Below, piece by piece: positions 31,987 through 40,971 of a stretch of 41,463 nt of DNA (the stretch's first letter is position 1; each line of letters begins with the position of its first letter). The notes under the pieces were generated by a model. That model searched no databases. It was not told the DNA's origin and saw nothing but the letters and a program-made list of their open reading frames with translations. The position numbers and the translations under genes are program-made. This DNA is from Betaproteobacteria bacterium (GTDB lineage: Bacteria > Pseudomonadota > Gammaproteobacteria > Burkholderiales > SG8-39): NCBI GenBank assembly GCA_947476535.1, contig CANJRC010000026.1:1-41463 (forward strand). The letters run 5' to 3'.

Positions 31987-32409
31987 ATGCCATTGACTGC
32001 GCTGGACCGAATCGAACTGCACGAGCTGATGGCGCGGTACGCCAATGCCGTTGACGTGGACGGGCGGGAGGAGGATCTCCAGGAGATATTTACCACCAAC
32101 GCGCTGCTCGACAGTCCCATGTCCGGAAAATTCGCCGGAGCCGAGGGCCTGCGGCAGTTCGGCAAAGTGGTTGCGGGGCTTCGCAAGGGACGCATCGGGC
32201 GCCACTTGATTACCAATGTGAGGGTTCACGGCGACAGCAGCCGGGCACAAATCAAGGCGTATTTCATTCACATCTCCACGCCGTCGCGCGAAAAGGGCGG
32301 TGAGCGCAGTACCGAAGTCACTAATGCCGGCTGCTACGACTGTACGGCGGTGAAACTCGACGGTCACTGGTGGCTGGAGCGGCGTACGGTGAGCGTGGAT
32401 TCGAAGTGA
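31987..32409 (+). CDS. SnoaL/NTF2-like protein
   Basis: The 140-residue protein begins MPLTALDRIELHELMARYAN with the helix-rich start and DVDGREEDLQEIFTTNALLD strand of SnoaL_4 proteins; IGRHLITNVRVHGDSSRAQI and GHWWLERRTVSVDS complete the cone-shaped fold. Family members are isomerases, dehydratases or ring-hydroxylating dioxygenase small subunit relatives. GAGAGAATG precedes the start. It lies upstream of the transporter and dioxygenase genes on the same strand and may belong to the same pathway. Confidence 0.85.
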   Translation: MPLTALDRIELHELMARYANAVDVDGREEDLQEIFTTNALLDSPMSGKFAGAEGLRQFGKVVAGLRKGRIGRHLITNVRVHGDSSRAQIKAYFIHISTPSREKGGERSTEVTNAGCYDCTAVKLDGHWWLERRTVSVDSK

Positions 32410-32556
32410 TTTAGTGGCAGGGTGCTCGGCAGCAGCAGGGCATTCGGCTAGAATCCAGCCACTTCAGCAGTGGGTCACGAGACGTTTGCGCATCCCGCAA
32501 GGCTGCCGTGTCCATTGCAGTGCCATGAAACGACGCAGTCGGGAGGGTGATCCAGT

Positions 32557-33399
32557 GTGCAAACAGCAGAAAGCAATGGCGGTGATGGTCGGTCGCGGCG
32601 GGGTGGCCTGATGGCGTCCGCGGGCGTGCCGCAACTCGAATACAAGTCCATCCGGCACCAGTTTGTGGATGGGGAGCGCGACTTCGTTGCCGTGGATGGG
32701 ATCGAACTCACGGTTCGTCAGGGCGAGTTTCTCTGCATAATCGGCCCCAGCGGCTGCGGCAAGAGCACTTTGCTGAATCTTGCCGCCGGCCTCATTCATC
32801 CCACCGAGGGCACAGTGCTGTACCGAGGTGAGGAGGTGCGTGGCCTCAATACCGATGTCGGCTACGTGACCCAGCGTGACACCTTGCTGCCCTGGCGCAC
32901 CGCTGCGCGCAACGTGTCGCTGCCGCTGGAAGTGCAGGGCGTTCCCGAGGCTGAGCGCAAGGAGCGCGTGGAGAAGGTGCTTGAACTGGTGGGCCTGCAC
33001 AAGCGCGGCAATCGATACCCCTCGCAGTTGTCGGGCGGCATGCTCAAGCGCACCGCGTTGGCGCAGATCCTGGTCTATGAACCGACTACTTTGTTGATGG
33101 ACGAGCCGTTCGGGGCGCTGGATGCCCAGCTGCGCATGTCCCTGCAGCGCGAGCTCCTGGAAATCTGGGGCCGCAAGTCACAGACGGTGCTGTTTGTGAC
33201 TCACGATCTGGAGGAGGCGATCTTGATGGGGGATCGTGTGGTGGTGTTCGGTGCCAATCCGGGACGCATCATCCATGTCGAGGACGTATCGCTGGAGCGT
33301 CCGCGCGATCTGGTGGCCTTGCGCGCAGATCCGCGCTTCACTTCAACCTGGGAGCGGCTGTGGTCGCTGCTCGCCCCGCAGATCACGGAGAAGGAATGA
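32557..33399 (+). CDS. ABC transporter ATPase (nitrate/sulfonate/taurine type)
   Basis: The 280-residue ATPase has Walker A GPSGCGKST, Q-loop YVTQRDTLLPWRTAARNV, a signature LSGGMLKRTALAQIL in which Leu-Lys replace the usual Gln-Arg, Walker B LLMDEPFGALDAQ and VLFVTHDLEEAIL with the switch His. The LLPWRTA Q-loop is that of the SsuB/TauB/NrtD group. GTG 32557 is favoured by GGGAGGG at 32541; ATG 32611, giving 262 residues, is possible. Its stop overlaps the permease start (ATGA), so the two form a unit whose binding protein is the truncated gene at 35265. Confidence 0.88.
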   Translation: MQTAESNGGDGRSRRGGLMASAGVPQLEYKSIRHQFVDGERDFVAVDGIELTVRQGEFLCIIGPSGCGKSTLLNLAAGLIHPTEGTVLYRGEEVRGLNTDVGYVTQRDTLLPWRTAARNVSLPLEVQGVPEAERKERVEKVLELVGLHKRGNRYPSQLSGGMLKRTALAQILVYEPTTLLMDEPFGALDAQLRMSLQRELLEIWGRKSQTVLFVTHDLEEAILMGDRVVVFGANPGRIIHVEDVSLERPRDLVALRADPRFTSTWERLWSLLAPQITEKE

Positions 33400-34250
33400 A
33401 TACTGTCACAGCTAAACCGGGATCGGCCACCGTGGCGCCATCGGTTTCCGCGCTGGCGCGCCAGGCGCGCCGCCGTCGCAGAGCCGCGATCCTACTGATG
33501 CAGCTTGCGCTGGCCATCGGGGCGCTGGTGTTCTGGGAATGGGCCGCAGGTCCGCGCAACACGCCCGGTATCCTGATTGACGAGTTCTACATCAGCCGCC
33601 CGACGCTGGTATGGGATGCACTTCGCCGCTGGACCACCGAAGGCGTGCTGTGGATCAGCATTTACTACACGTTTGAGACCACCGTGCTTGGCTTCATCAT
33701 CGGTACGGCAATGGGCCTGGTCGTCGGTTTCATCCTGGGAGTAAACCCGTTCCTCGCATCCATCTTCCAGCCCTTCATCAATGCCCTGTATTCGATCCCG
33801 CGGCTCGCGTTGGTGCCGCTGTTCATGTTGTGGTTCGGCATTGGCATCGGCTCGAAGCTCGCCCTGGTGGTGAGCGTAGTGTTCTTCCTGGTGTTTTTCG
33901 CCACCTTCACTGGTGTCAAGGACGTGGACCAGGAACTGCTCAACAAACTGCGCCTGATGCGCGCCAACTGGTGGAGCGTGCACATGAAAGTCACGTTGCC
34001 TGCGGCGACGACCTTCATCATCTCGGGCCTGAGCATTTCGCTACCCTATGCGCTGGTAGCGCAGGTCACCGCGGAAATGCTCTCGTCGAACCGCGGCATG
34101 GGCTACCTGTTGATCCGTTCGTCCTCGCAGTTCTATACGCCGGGCGTGTTCGCCGCCATCACGGTGCTGATGGTGATGGGCGTCGCGTTGACGTGGTCCA
34201 TACAGCTGCTGGAGAGCTGGCTGCTGCGCTGGAAACCAAAGGCGCATTGA
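33396..34250 (+). CDS. ABC transporter permease (SsuC/TauC type)
   Basis: The 284-residue protein has a basic N-terminus (ARQARRRRRAAILLMQ), about six membrane segments and the permease EAA-type loop in FTGVKDVDQELLNKLRLMRA, with FIISGLSISLPYALVAQVTA following. It belongs to the BPD_transp_1 family with the ATPase before it. No solute-binding protein is intact nearby. Confidence 0.9.
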   Translation: MNTVTAKPGSATVAPSVSALARQARRRRRAAILLMQLALAIGALVFWEWAAGPRNTPGILIDEFYISRPTLVWDALRRWTTEGVLWISIYYTFETTVLGFIIGTAMGLVVGFILGVNPFLASIFQPFINALYSIPRLALVPLFMLWFGIGIGSKLALVVSVVFFLVFFATFTGVKDVDQELLNKLRLMRANWWSVHMKVTLPAATTFIISGLSISLPYALVAQVTAEMLSSNRGMGYLLIRSSSQFYTPGVFAAITVLMVMGVALTWSIQLLESWLLRWKPKAH

Positions 34251-34317
34251 GCGGCATCTGCATGGGGCGGTGCGACGTGGGTGGGGTCACCGTAGTTTCG
34301 GTTGCGTGGAGGTGGTG

Positions 34318-35205
34318 ATGGGGGGCGCACAAATAGGGCTGGCGACACAGTCGGTCGGACGGCAGATCCTTGGCCAGGACGAGATCGAGGCGTTCCAGAG
34401 AGATGGATATGTCAAACCCCGGTATCGCCTTCCTGCGGCCGACCTGAAGAAACTGCAGGAGATGTCGGCACGACTTGTCGCCGACAACCCGCATGTCATC
34501 AACGCCCCCTACACCAACATGCACGTGCCGACCTACGCCGTGCAGAAGTTGAATTGCGGGACGGGCTGGCTCCAGATGGCGGCACACCCGGGCATCCTTG
34601 ATCTGCTCGAGCAATTGATCGGGCCCGATATCATCCTGTGGGCGACGGCGCTTTTTCACAAGGAAGCCCGCACCGGCGGGCGGACACACTACCACCGCGA
34701 TTCGATTTACTACCCGATCCGTCCGCTGGTGGCGCCGAATGTCTGGATTGCCGTGACCGAGAGCAACGTGGGGAACGGTTGCGTGCGCTTCATCCCGGGC
34801 TCGCATCTGGCGCGGGTGAGTGGTCCGCACAGCTTTTCCAACGGAGAAGAAGGTGAGTTGGTCAACAACAAGATCGACGACTCGGAGTTCAACGTGGAGG
34901 ATGCCGTTGCACTGGAACTTGAGCCTGGGGAGATGTACGTCTCCGACGTTTTTTCACTGCACGGTGGCGGACTGAACCGCAGCGACTCCGCGCGGACCGG
35001 TTTTTCCATCCGCTATTTTCCGTCCACGAGTATCTATGAGCACGATGTCGCTCCCGGGCATGCGGCAACTTCCAGCTACAACGACTTCAAATCGCGCCCG
35101 CTGCATCTGCTGCGCGGTATCGATCGCAGCGGCGGGAACAATTTTTCGATTGGTCATCCGGTGAAAGATGGTGGGCTTGCGCTGGTCGGTGGCAAGGTGA
35201 ACTGA
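34318..35205 (+). CDS. Phytanoyl-CoA dioxygenase family (PhyH) enzyme, copy 1
   Basis: The 295-residue Fe(II)/2-oxoglutarate oxygenase has the metal triad H126-x-D128 in THYHRDSIYYPI and H215 in FSLHGGGLNRS, with R226 in ARTGFSIRYFP as the expected 2-oxoglutarate contact. GQDEIEAFQRDGYVKPRYRL is the usual N-terminal PhyH segment. A strong GGAGGTGGTG precedes the ATG at 34318. It is clearly paralogous to the gene at 35764. The substrate is unknown; members hydroxylate fatty acids, amino acids or small organic acids. It follows the permease gene by 67 bp and may be in the same transcript. Confidence 0.9.
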   Translation: MGGAQIGLATQSVGRQILGQDEIEAFQRDGYVKPRYRLPAADLKKLQEMSARLVADNPHVINAPYTNMHVPTYAVQKLNCGTGWLQMAAHPGILDLLEQLIGPDIILWATALFHKEARTGGRTHYHRDSIYYPIRPLVAPNVWIAVTESNVGNGCVRFIPGSHLARVSGPHSFSNGEEGELVNNKIDDSEFNVEDAVALELEPGEMYVSDVFSLHGGGLNRSDSARTGFSIRYFPSTSIYEHDVAPGHAATSSYNDFKSRPLHLLRGIDRSGGNNFSIGHPVKDGGLALVGGKVN

Positions 35206-35264
35206 GTCGGGTTGAACTGCCTGGCGATGGTTTGGTGGGAGAAATTCATAACGGGGGAATCGAC

Positions 35265-35525
35265 ATGGTCTCAATGAACAGGCGACTGGTTTTGCTGTCT
35301 GCGTTAATCGCATCGATTGTGGGCGCGGTGGGTTTTTCTCCGGTGTTTGCGCAGGCGGGCGCGAAATCGATAACCGTTCGGCTGCAGGATTTCGGCCCGA
35401 CGCCGATTGCCATGCCGGTGATGCTGGGACGGGCCGACGGTTTGTTCGATAGGGCCGGTGTCAACCTGCAGGTCCTCGCGCCAATCGTCAATGCCGCCGC
35501 GTTCTTCCAGGAGTTCGCTGGTTGA
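35265..35525 (+). pseudogene. Truncated ABC substrate-binding protein gene (86 codons)
   Basis: MVSMNRRLVLLSALIASIVG starts a signal peptide cut near VFAQAG, followed by TVRLQDFGPTPIAMPVMLGR and ADGLFDRAGVNLQVL, which is the start of an NMT1/SsuA-like solute-binding protein of normally about 330 residues. The frame ends at 35525. About 80 codons after it, in frame +1 relative to it, lies a second protein-like piece (VTFEQVFDTRIAESVERK) fused in frame to the PhyH gene at 35764; it could be the C-terminal remnant. The start has a GGGGGAATC ribosome binding site. The middle of the gene appears lost by a deletion with a frame change; an assembly error is an alternative. Confidence 0.65.
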
Positions 35526-35763
35526 CAGCAACATGCCGCTACTGTTGGGGCCGCTGGCAGCGACGCGCGAGCAGTTCGATGTATTGCTCGGATTGGTCAA
35601 CGCGGTGGCAGACGTGCCGGCAAAGGTGACCTTCGAGCAGGTATTTGATACGCGTATCGCGGAGTCGGTGGAGAGGAAGTCGTCCGAGCTTGTCGGGCGT
35701 TCGGGCGACCGCTACCGGCTACAGGTGGCGTCGCTGAAACAGCTGCTATTTGAGGAGTCAGAC
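35526..35763 (+). other. Protein-like fragment, possible C-terminal remnant of the binding protein
   Basis: In the reading frame that continues into the PhyH gene, this segment encodes MPLLLGPLAATREQFDVLLG, then VNAVADVPAKVTFEQVFDTR and IAESVERK, with no stop. Other frames contain stops. The text resembles the tail of a solute-binding protein (a long helix, then F-x-x-V-F-D-x-R). The PhyH ribosome binding site (GAGGAG) lies at its end. Confidence 0.4.
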
Positions 35764-36642
35764 ATGGGTTCCAATCCTGAAGTGTTGCAATCCCGGGCCG
35801 CAATTCGCGAGAAAATTCTAGGTGATGACGAGGTCGCGGCCTACCATCGTGATGGTTTCCTCGTCCCGCGCTACCGGCTGTCCGCGCCGGAGCTAGCTAA
35901 CCTGAAGGCAATCTGCGGCAAGCTGCTCGACGACCATCCGGACATTCACGGCGTGCCGATCACCAACCCGCATATGCCGTACTACGCGATCCAGCAGCTC
36001 AAGACCGATTCGGCACCCTGGTTGCAGTGGGCGACCAAGCCCGAGTTGCTCGATATGACCGAGCAGCTCGTCGGGCCGGACATCGTGATGTTCCAGACTG
36101 CGATCTTCCACAAGAAGGCGATCACCGGCGGTCGGGCGCCGTATCACCGCGATGGCAAGTACTACCCGATCCGGCCGCTCGCCGCGACCAATGTCTGGAT
36201 CGCGGTGACGCCGAGCACTATCGAAAACGGCTGCGTGCGCTGCATTCCCGGCTCGCACAAGACCACGGATGCCGGCAAGCACCACTGGACCGATGGCACG
36301 GGCGAAGAGCTGTTTCGCATCGAGCTCGATCAGAGCGAGTACAACGAAGCGGACGCCACGCCCATCGTCCTTGCGCCCGGGCAGATGGTGTTCTTCGATG
36401 TGATGACCATCCATGGCGGCACGCCCAACACGAGCGGAATGGCGCGGACCGGTTTCTCGATTCGCTACTACCCGGCGTCGAGCTACTGGGAGCGCGTCGT
36501 GGCAGAGAATCACAACGAAACGTCGAGCTACAACGATTTCACCAATCGACCGCTGATCCTCGTGCGCGGCACCGACCGGAGTGGCAGGAACGACATGGTA
36601 ACCGGGCATCCTGCGCCGAACGGTGGGCACGTCATTCCTTGA
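35764..36642 (+). CDS. Phytanoyl-CoA dioxygenase family (PhyH) enzyme, copy 2
   Basis: The 292-residue enzyme keeps H128-x-D130 in APYHRDGKYYPI, H217 in MTIHGGTPNTS and R228 in ARTGFSIRYYP. It aligns with copy 1 over its whole length (PRYRL, the GPDI strand, YYPIRPL, NVWIAVT, NGCVR, IPGSH, TSSYNDF), so the two arose by duplication and have diverged far beyond the level of a recent event. GAGGAG precedes the ATG at 35764. It is followed by the SDR gene after 73 bp. The substrate is unknown. Confidence 0.9.
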   Translation: MGSNPEVLQSRAAIREKILGDDEVAAYHRDGFLVPRYRLSAPELANLKAICGKLLDDHPDIHGVPITNPHMPYYAIQQLKTDSAPWLQWATKPELLDMTEQLVGPDIVMFQTAIFHKKAITGGRAPYHRDGKYYPIRPLAATNVWIAVTPSTIENGCVRCIPGSHKTTDAGKHHWTDGTGEELFRIELDQSEYNEADATPIVLAPGQMVFFDVMTIHGGTPNTSGMARTGFSIRYYPASSYWERVVAENHNETSSYNDFTNRPLILVRGTDRSGRNDMVTGHPAPNGGHVIP

Positions 36643-36715
36643 CGCAGCAACGTCGTTGATGCGCGGTCGTTCGTTGAGCAGCAACCACTGAATGCAACAC
36701 TGGATTGGGAAAACC

Positions 36716-37600
36716 ATGAAAGAACTCAAAGGCAAGAACGCAGTTGTTACCGGCGCTGCCAGCGGCATCGGCCTCGCGATCACGGAACGCCTACTGGACG
36801 AGGGAATGCAGGTGGTGATGGCCGATATCGAACGCACGCGGCTGGACAAGGAAGCCGAGCGCCTGTCCAAACGCGGGAAGGTGCACGCCGTCGTCACCGA
36901 TGTGTCCGATCTCGCATCCATCCAGGCGCTGAAGGCGAGTGCCGAGGCGGCATTCGGGCCGACGCATGCACTGTTTAACAATGCGGGCGTCGAGGCGCCG
37001 GCCGAGTACGCGCTCGAGACGCCCCTGCGCCATTGGGAGTGGATCGTGTCGGTGAACATGTGGGGCGTGGTGCATGGCTGCATGACATTCATGCCGGGCA
37101 TGAACGAGCGTAACGAGGGGCATGTGGTCAACACCTCGTCGATTGGTGGTTTGATGGCGGTGCCGTTCCATGTGCCCTACAGCATGGTCAAGCATGGCAT
37201 CGTCGGGCTGTCGATGGGATTGCAGACCGAGCAGCGCGTGCGCGGCTCGAACGTCGGCGTATCGGTGCTGTGCCCCACTTTTACCGCGACTTCGCTACTG
37301 GATTCGACGCGCAATTTCCCCAAGCGCCTAGGCGACCCGTCCATGGGCGCGCTCTCCGAGGCTGGGCGCAAGGTGGATGAATGGGAGCGCTCGGTGGTCA
37401 CGACCACGACGCCGCCCAGTGAGATGGCGCGCCTTGCCATCGATGCAATGAAGGCGGGACGCTTCTGGGCAGTACCCGACTGGCCACTGACACTGGCCTC
37501 TGGCGGCACGCTGCAGGACCACATCAAGGACCTGTGGTCCACATCGGTGGATGGGCGTGACCTGCCGGTAATGGACCCCCGCAAGACGGTCAAGACCTGA
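36716..37600 (+). CDS. Short-chain dehydrogenase/reductase (SDR)
   Basis: The 294-residue classical SDR has the cofactor motif TGAASGIG (about 12-19), NNAG (about 90), the catalytic Ser in VVNTSSIGG and Y-x-x-x-K in PYSMVKHG. An acidic residue after the second strand (MADIERTRLDK) favours NAD(H). It lacks an export signal. It probably oxidises an alcohol formed by one of the PhyH oxygenases upstream, which is inference from position. The start at 36716 was chosen over an in-frame ATG 24 bp upstream because it matches the usual length of the N-terminal strand. Confidence 0.92.
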   Translation: MKELKGKNAVVTGAASGIGLAITERLLDEGMQVVMADIERTRLDKEAERLSKRGKVHAVVTDVSDLASIQALKASAEAAFGPTHALFNNAGVEAPAEYALETPLRHWEWIVSVNMWGVVHGCMTFMPGMNERNEGHVVNTSSIGGLMAVPFHVPYSMVKHGIVGLSMGLQTEQRVRGSNVGVSVLCPTFTATSLLDSTRNFPKRLGDPSMGALSEAGRKVDEWERSVVTTTTPPSEMARLAIDAMKAGRFWAVPDWPLTLASGGTLQDHIKDLWSTSVDGRDLPVMDPRKTVKT

Positions 37601-37697
37601 CGCAGGGCTGTCTCGGGCAGAGCGCGGTTCGGGCATTTTTTGGCGGGAGAGGGCGCCGTCGGCGAGTGCTCAGCGCTGCGCCGCCAGTGCGCGGCTC

Positions 37698-38984
37698 CTA
37701 CACCACCCGGACCAGGGTTTGCACCGTCACCGTTTCTCCTCCGCTCACGTCACCGCGGGCATGCTCCAGCACGATCAGGCAGTTGGCCGTTGCCATGGAG
37801 CGAAGCACGCTCGAGCCTTGGTTGTCGTCGGGCGTGACCTGAAGTCCTGTGCCTCTTGTGCTCAACCGTCCGCGGGCGAACTCGGTGCGGCCGGGCTTCT
37901 TGCGCATGGATGTCGTGACGGGCACTGCGAAGGAGGGCAGCGCGTCGTCGATTTGGCCGTTGAGCGAGAGGATCGCAGGGCGCACGAATTGAATGAAGGC
38001 GATCATGGCGGCGACGGGATTGCCGGGCAGGCCGAAGAGCCATGCTGACTGGCTCTTCGATGCAATCCTTCCAAACGCAAACGGTCGGCCCGGACGCATG
38101 GCGAGCTTCCAATGCAGAACCTCGCCTAGTCGGCGCATCATCGGTGCGGTCAGGTCCGCTTCGCCTTCGGAGATGCCGCCGCTCGTGATGATGACGTCGT
38201 GGCCCGCTGCGGAATCGCGCAAGGTGTCCTCGATGGCACCGGCTTCGTCGGGCACGATGCCCAGGTCGGTCGTGGCGCATCCCAAGTGTGCGAGCATACC
38301 CCGCAAGCTGTAGCGATTGCTGTCGAAGTGCGCGCCCTCGCGCGTGCCTTGTCCGGCATCACGTAATTCATCGCCGGTGGAGAACACGGCCACCCGCAGG
38401 GGCGGGCGCACATCCACATGGGCCAGTCCCAGCGAGGCGATCAGTCCCCATTGCGCTGCACCGATGCGTGCCCCAGCGGGCAATGCCAGGCTCCCGCGCG
38501 CGAGGTCATCGCCGGCACGCCGGCGGTTCGTGCCGGCACGCTGCCCGGCAGGGATGGCAATATTTCCCGCATCGATTTGAACGAGTTCACGGATCACCAC
38601 CGTGTCGCTTCCCGCAGGCATCACCGCGCCAGTCATGATGCGCACGCACTCACCCGCCGCGACCGTGCCTTGGAAGGGGCGCCCGGCGAGGGCCACGCCG
38701 ACCTCGCGCAGGACCGTTGGCTGGCCTGCAGGCAGGTCAGCGGAACGGACGGCGTAACCGTCCATGGCCGAATTGTCATGCGCGGGTACGTCGATTGGTG
38801 ACAGGATGTCACAGGCGAGAATGCGATCCAGCGCGTCGGTCAATGCGACGCACTCATGCTCATGACGGGACGGTGAATCAGCCTGCTCCACCGCGCTGAG
38901 AATCACGGCGCGTGCAATATCCACCGGCAGGTTCGCCGCGTCGTAGCCAGGTTGTTTCCCGGCAAAACTCGCGAGTGAGCTCAA
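37698..38984 (-). CDS. moeA: Molybdopterin molybdotransferase MoeA
   Basis: The 428-residue protein has the MoeA sequence marks: DVPAHDNSAMDGYAVRSADL near residue 70, VRIMTGAVMPAGSDTVV near 115, VFSTGDELRDAG near 200, ITSGGISEGEADL near 265, and WLFGLPGNPVAAMIAFIQF near 325. MoeA inserts molybdenum into adenylated molybdopterin. It starts 4 bp inside the mobA gene, so the two are coupled. The SEGEADL form of the SGGxSxGExD motif is slightly unusual. Confidence 0.96.
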   Translation of the reverse strand: MSSLASFAGKQPGYDAANLPVDIARAVILSAVEQADSPSRHEHECVALTDALDRILACDILSPIDVPAHDNSAMDGYAVRSADLPAGQPTVLREVGVALAGRPFQGTVAAGECVRIMTGAVMPAGSDTVVIRELVQIDAGNIAIPAGQRAGTNRRRAGDDLARGSLALPAGARIGAAQWGLIASLGLAHVDVRPPLRVAVFSTGDELRDAGQGTREGAHFDSNRYSLRGMLAHLGCATTDLGIVPDEAGAIEDTLRDSAAGHDVIITSGGISEGEADLTAPMMRRLGEVLHWKLAMRPGRPFAFGRIASKSQSAWLFGLPGNPVAAMIAFIQFVRPAILSLNGQIDDALPSFAVPVTTSMRKKPGRTEFARGRLSTRGTGLQVTPDDNQGSSVLRSMATANCLIVLEHARGDVSGGETVTVQTLVRVV

Positions 38985-39616
38985 GGGGATTTCACTTGCT
39001 CATGACGCGCAAAGGCCGAAAAATCTTCTGGCGTATTGAGATTGGCGAATGCGTCCGCTTCATCGTCGAAGGGGACGTTGACGGACTTCAGCCCGGCGTA
39101 CCAGGCATGGGCCTTGCGACCGTCACTCTTGAGATAGGCGGTCAGGTGCGGCAGGGTGGACCTGCGCACCAGGGCGAACACCGGCTGGATACGCTCGTTG
39201 GTGGTGGCGACGGCAATATGCGCACCCGCCAGGTCGAGTGCCGCCCAGAGACGGGCCACGAGATCGAGCGGCAGCGACGGGGCGTCGCAGGGGACCGTGA
39301 CCAGCAGCTCGCGTCGGGATGCCTGCAGCCCGGAGTACAGGCCGGCCAGGGGGCCAGACCCGAACGTGTCGCCGACAACCCGCGTGTCCTCGAAAGCGAC
39401 CTGCCCGAGGCTGGCATAGTCTCCGATGTGGCCGTTGGCGCTGATGATGAGCTCAGCCACCTGCGGGGCGAGCCGCTCGATCACGTACGTGACGATGGGC
39501 CGCCCGGCAAGCGATTGCAGGCCCTTGTCGCGCAGTGTCGCGGTGGCCCCCAAGCGCCGGCCCCGTCCTCCGGCAAGAATGAGGCCGCTGACCGGCGGGA
39601 TGGTTTGCAGGCTCAA
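38981..39616 (-). CDS. mobA: Molybdenum cofactor guanylyltransferase MobA
   Basis: The 211-residue nucleotidyltransferase has GLILAGGRGRRLG at the N-terminus and the metal-binding VTVPCDAPSLPLDL segment, with NLNTPEDFSAF near the end. MobA attaches GMP to molybdopterin for the bis-MGD cofactor. Between the glycine loop and the conserved Asp-Lys (RDKGLQSLAGRPIV) there are about four extra residues (TATL) compared with the usual GGxDKG. The start is TTG at 39616; no ATG or GTG of proper length is available, and the ribosome binding site is weak. It starts 27 bp after the dehydrogenase gene. Confidence 0.93.
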   Translation of the reverse strand: MSLQTIPPVSGLILAGGRGRRLGATATLRDKGLQSLAGRPIVTYVIERLAPQVAELIISANGHIGDYASLGQVAFEDTRVVGDTFGSGPLAGLYSGLQASRRELLVTVPCDAPSLPLDLVARLWAALDLAGAHIAVATTNERIQPVFALVRRSTLPHLTAYLKSDGRKAHAWYAGLKSVNVPFDDEADAFANLNTPEDFSAFARHEQVKSP

Positions 39617-39643
39617 TGCTTTGGTGTGCTGGGGTTGTAAGGA

Positions 39644-40786
39644 CTACTTCTCCTGCGCGGCCTGCATGATGAGCTTGGAGCCCTGGTTGCTCGCCGGCTT
39701 GATGTGGTCGGACGCCCCGGGCCCAAGTGCCTTGGGAACCAGCGCGTCGCTGATGCCGAACTCCTTGGCATGGCCGAGGATGCGCTCCCAGATGAACTGG
39801 GGGATGTCCACGCCTTCTTTCTCGCGACGAATCTTGCCCAGGTTGCTGCGCTCGCCGGGGTAATAGACGCCGGGTGAACCTTCGGTGGGCGACGAGGTCT
39901 TGACCCATTCGATGAACGAGCCAAGGTCCTTTTTGAAATCCATCAGCGGACGGAAGGCCTCGACGTTGAAGATGGCCATGAAGCAGCCGTCGATGATGGG
40001 CCAGGGGCGCGACTTGTCTTCCTTGAACTCCATGCCGGAGAGGATGTCGGCAAGGACCTCGATCATGAAGCACAGCGCGTAGCCCTTGTGCGCGACGACG
40101 CCGCCCATGGGCAGGAACGAGCCGCCCTTGAAATAGGCCGCCGGATCGGTGGTGGGGTTGCCATCCTTGTCGAGGATCCAGCCTTCGGGCACTTGCTCTC
40201 CGCGCTGGTGGGCCATGATGACCTTTGATCCGGAGGACACCGCTGCGGTCATGTCGAAGCCGACGATGCCGCCCGTGGCATTGGGCAGCGCCATGGACCA
40301 GGGGTTGATGCCGAGGCGACGGTCCTTGCCGCCGGTGGGCGCCATGAACTTGGGTCCCCATGCGCCATCGCACATCATCAGCGCGACCATGCCCTCGCGC
40401 GCGGCCATCGCCGTGTAGTCGATCAGGCGGCCGACATGGCACTGGTACTTGATGCTGGCGGCCGCAACCATGCTGGTCTTGGCCTTGGCAATCAGCTTGT
40501 TCATCACGTGATGGCTCACGTAGTGGCCGAAATTGAAATTGCCATTCACCATCAAGGTGGTGGGCGTCTCTTTCTCGATGGTGAACGCGGCTCCCGGCTT
40601 TATGGTGCCGTCCTTGATGTCAGGGATGTACTGCGTGCCCAGCGGGTAGCCGTGGTCACCCTCGCCATAGAGCATGGCGTCGATATGATGGTCGACGATG
40701 AGAGCCGCCTCTTCCTCGGTGGCGCCAGCGCCCTTCATGACCGCGATGCCCAGTGGGCGAACATCCTGATGCTTGAACAAGGGCAT
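39644..40786 (-). CDS. Ldh-family (malate/lactate/sulfolactate-type) NAD(P)-dependent dehydrogenase
   Basis: The 380-residue protein belongs to the type 2 malate/L-lactate dehydrogenase (Ldh_2) family: AALIVDHHIDAMLYGEGDHG near the start, INPWSMALPNATGGIVGFDM, VVAHKGYALCFMIEVLADIL with the usual GxKGxGL-like loop, and YYPGERS near the end. The ATG at 40786 has AGGAGAGAG on the minus strand. The family reduces or oxidises 2-hydroxy acids; the substrate is not set by sequence. It sits between moaA and mobA on the same strand, an unusual place for a carbon-metabolism enzyme, and may be cotranscribed with mobA and moeA. Confidence 0.92.
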   Translation of the reverse strand: MPLFKHQDVRPLGIAVMKGAGATEEEAALIVDHHIDAMLYGEGDHGYPLGTQYIPDIKDGTIKPGAAFTIEKETPTTLMVNGNFNFGHYVSHHVMNKLIAKAKTSMVAAASIKYQCHVGRLIDYTAMAAREGMVALMMCDGAWGPKFMAPTGGKDRRLGINPWSMALPNATGGIVGFDMTAAVSSGSKVIMAHQRGEQVPEGWILDKDGNPTTDPAAYFKGGSFLPMGGVVAHKGYALCFMIEVLADILSGMEFKEDKSRPWPIIDGCFMAIFNVEAFRPLMDFKKDLGSFIEWVKTSSPTEGSPGVYYPGERSNLGKIRREKEGVDIPQFIWERILGHAKEFGISDALVPKALGPGASDHIKPASNQGSKLIMQAAQEK

Positions 40787-40971
40787 GGCTACTCTCTCCT
40801 GTCGGTGTCGGGGGATCTGTGTTGATTCCGGGGATGGATGCGTCTTGCACGCCACGGATCGGTACGAGGACCACTGTCGCTATCACTGCATGACTGCATC
40901 GCTGCCGGTCAGTGGTCGCTGCCGTATGCTAGCGGCAGATGCAGGCGAAGTCCAATGGGAAGTGCCGGAAT

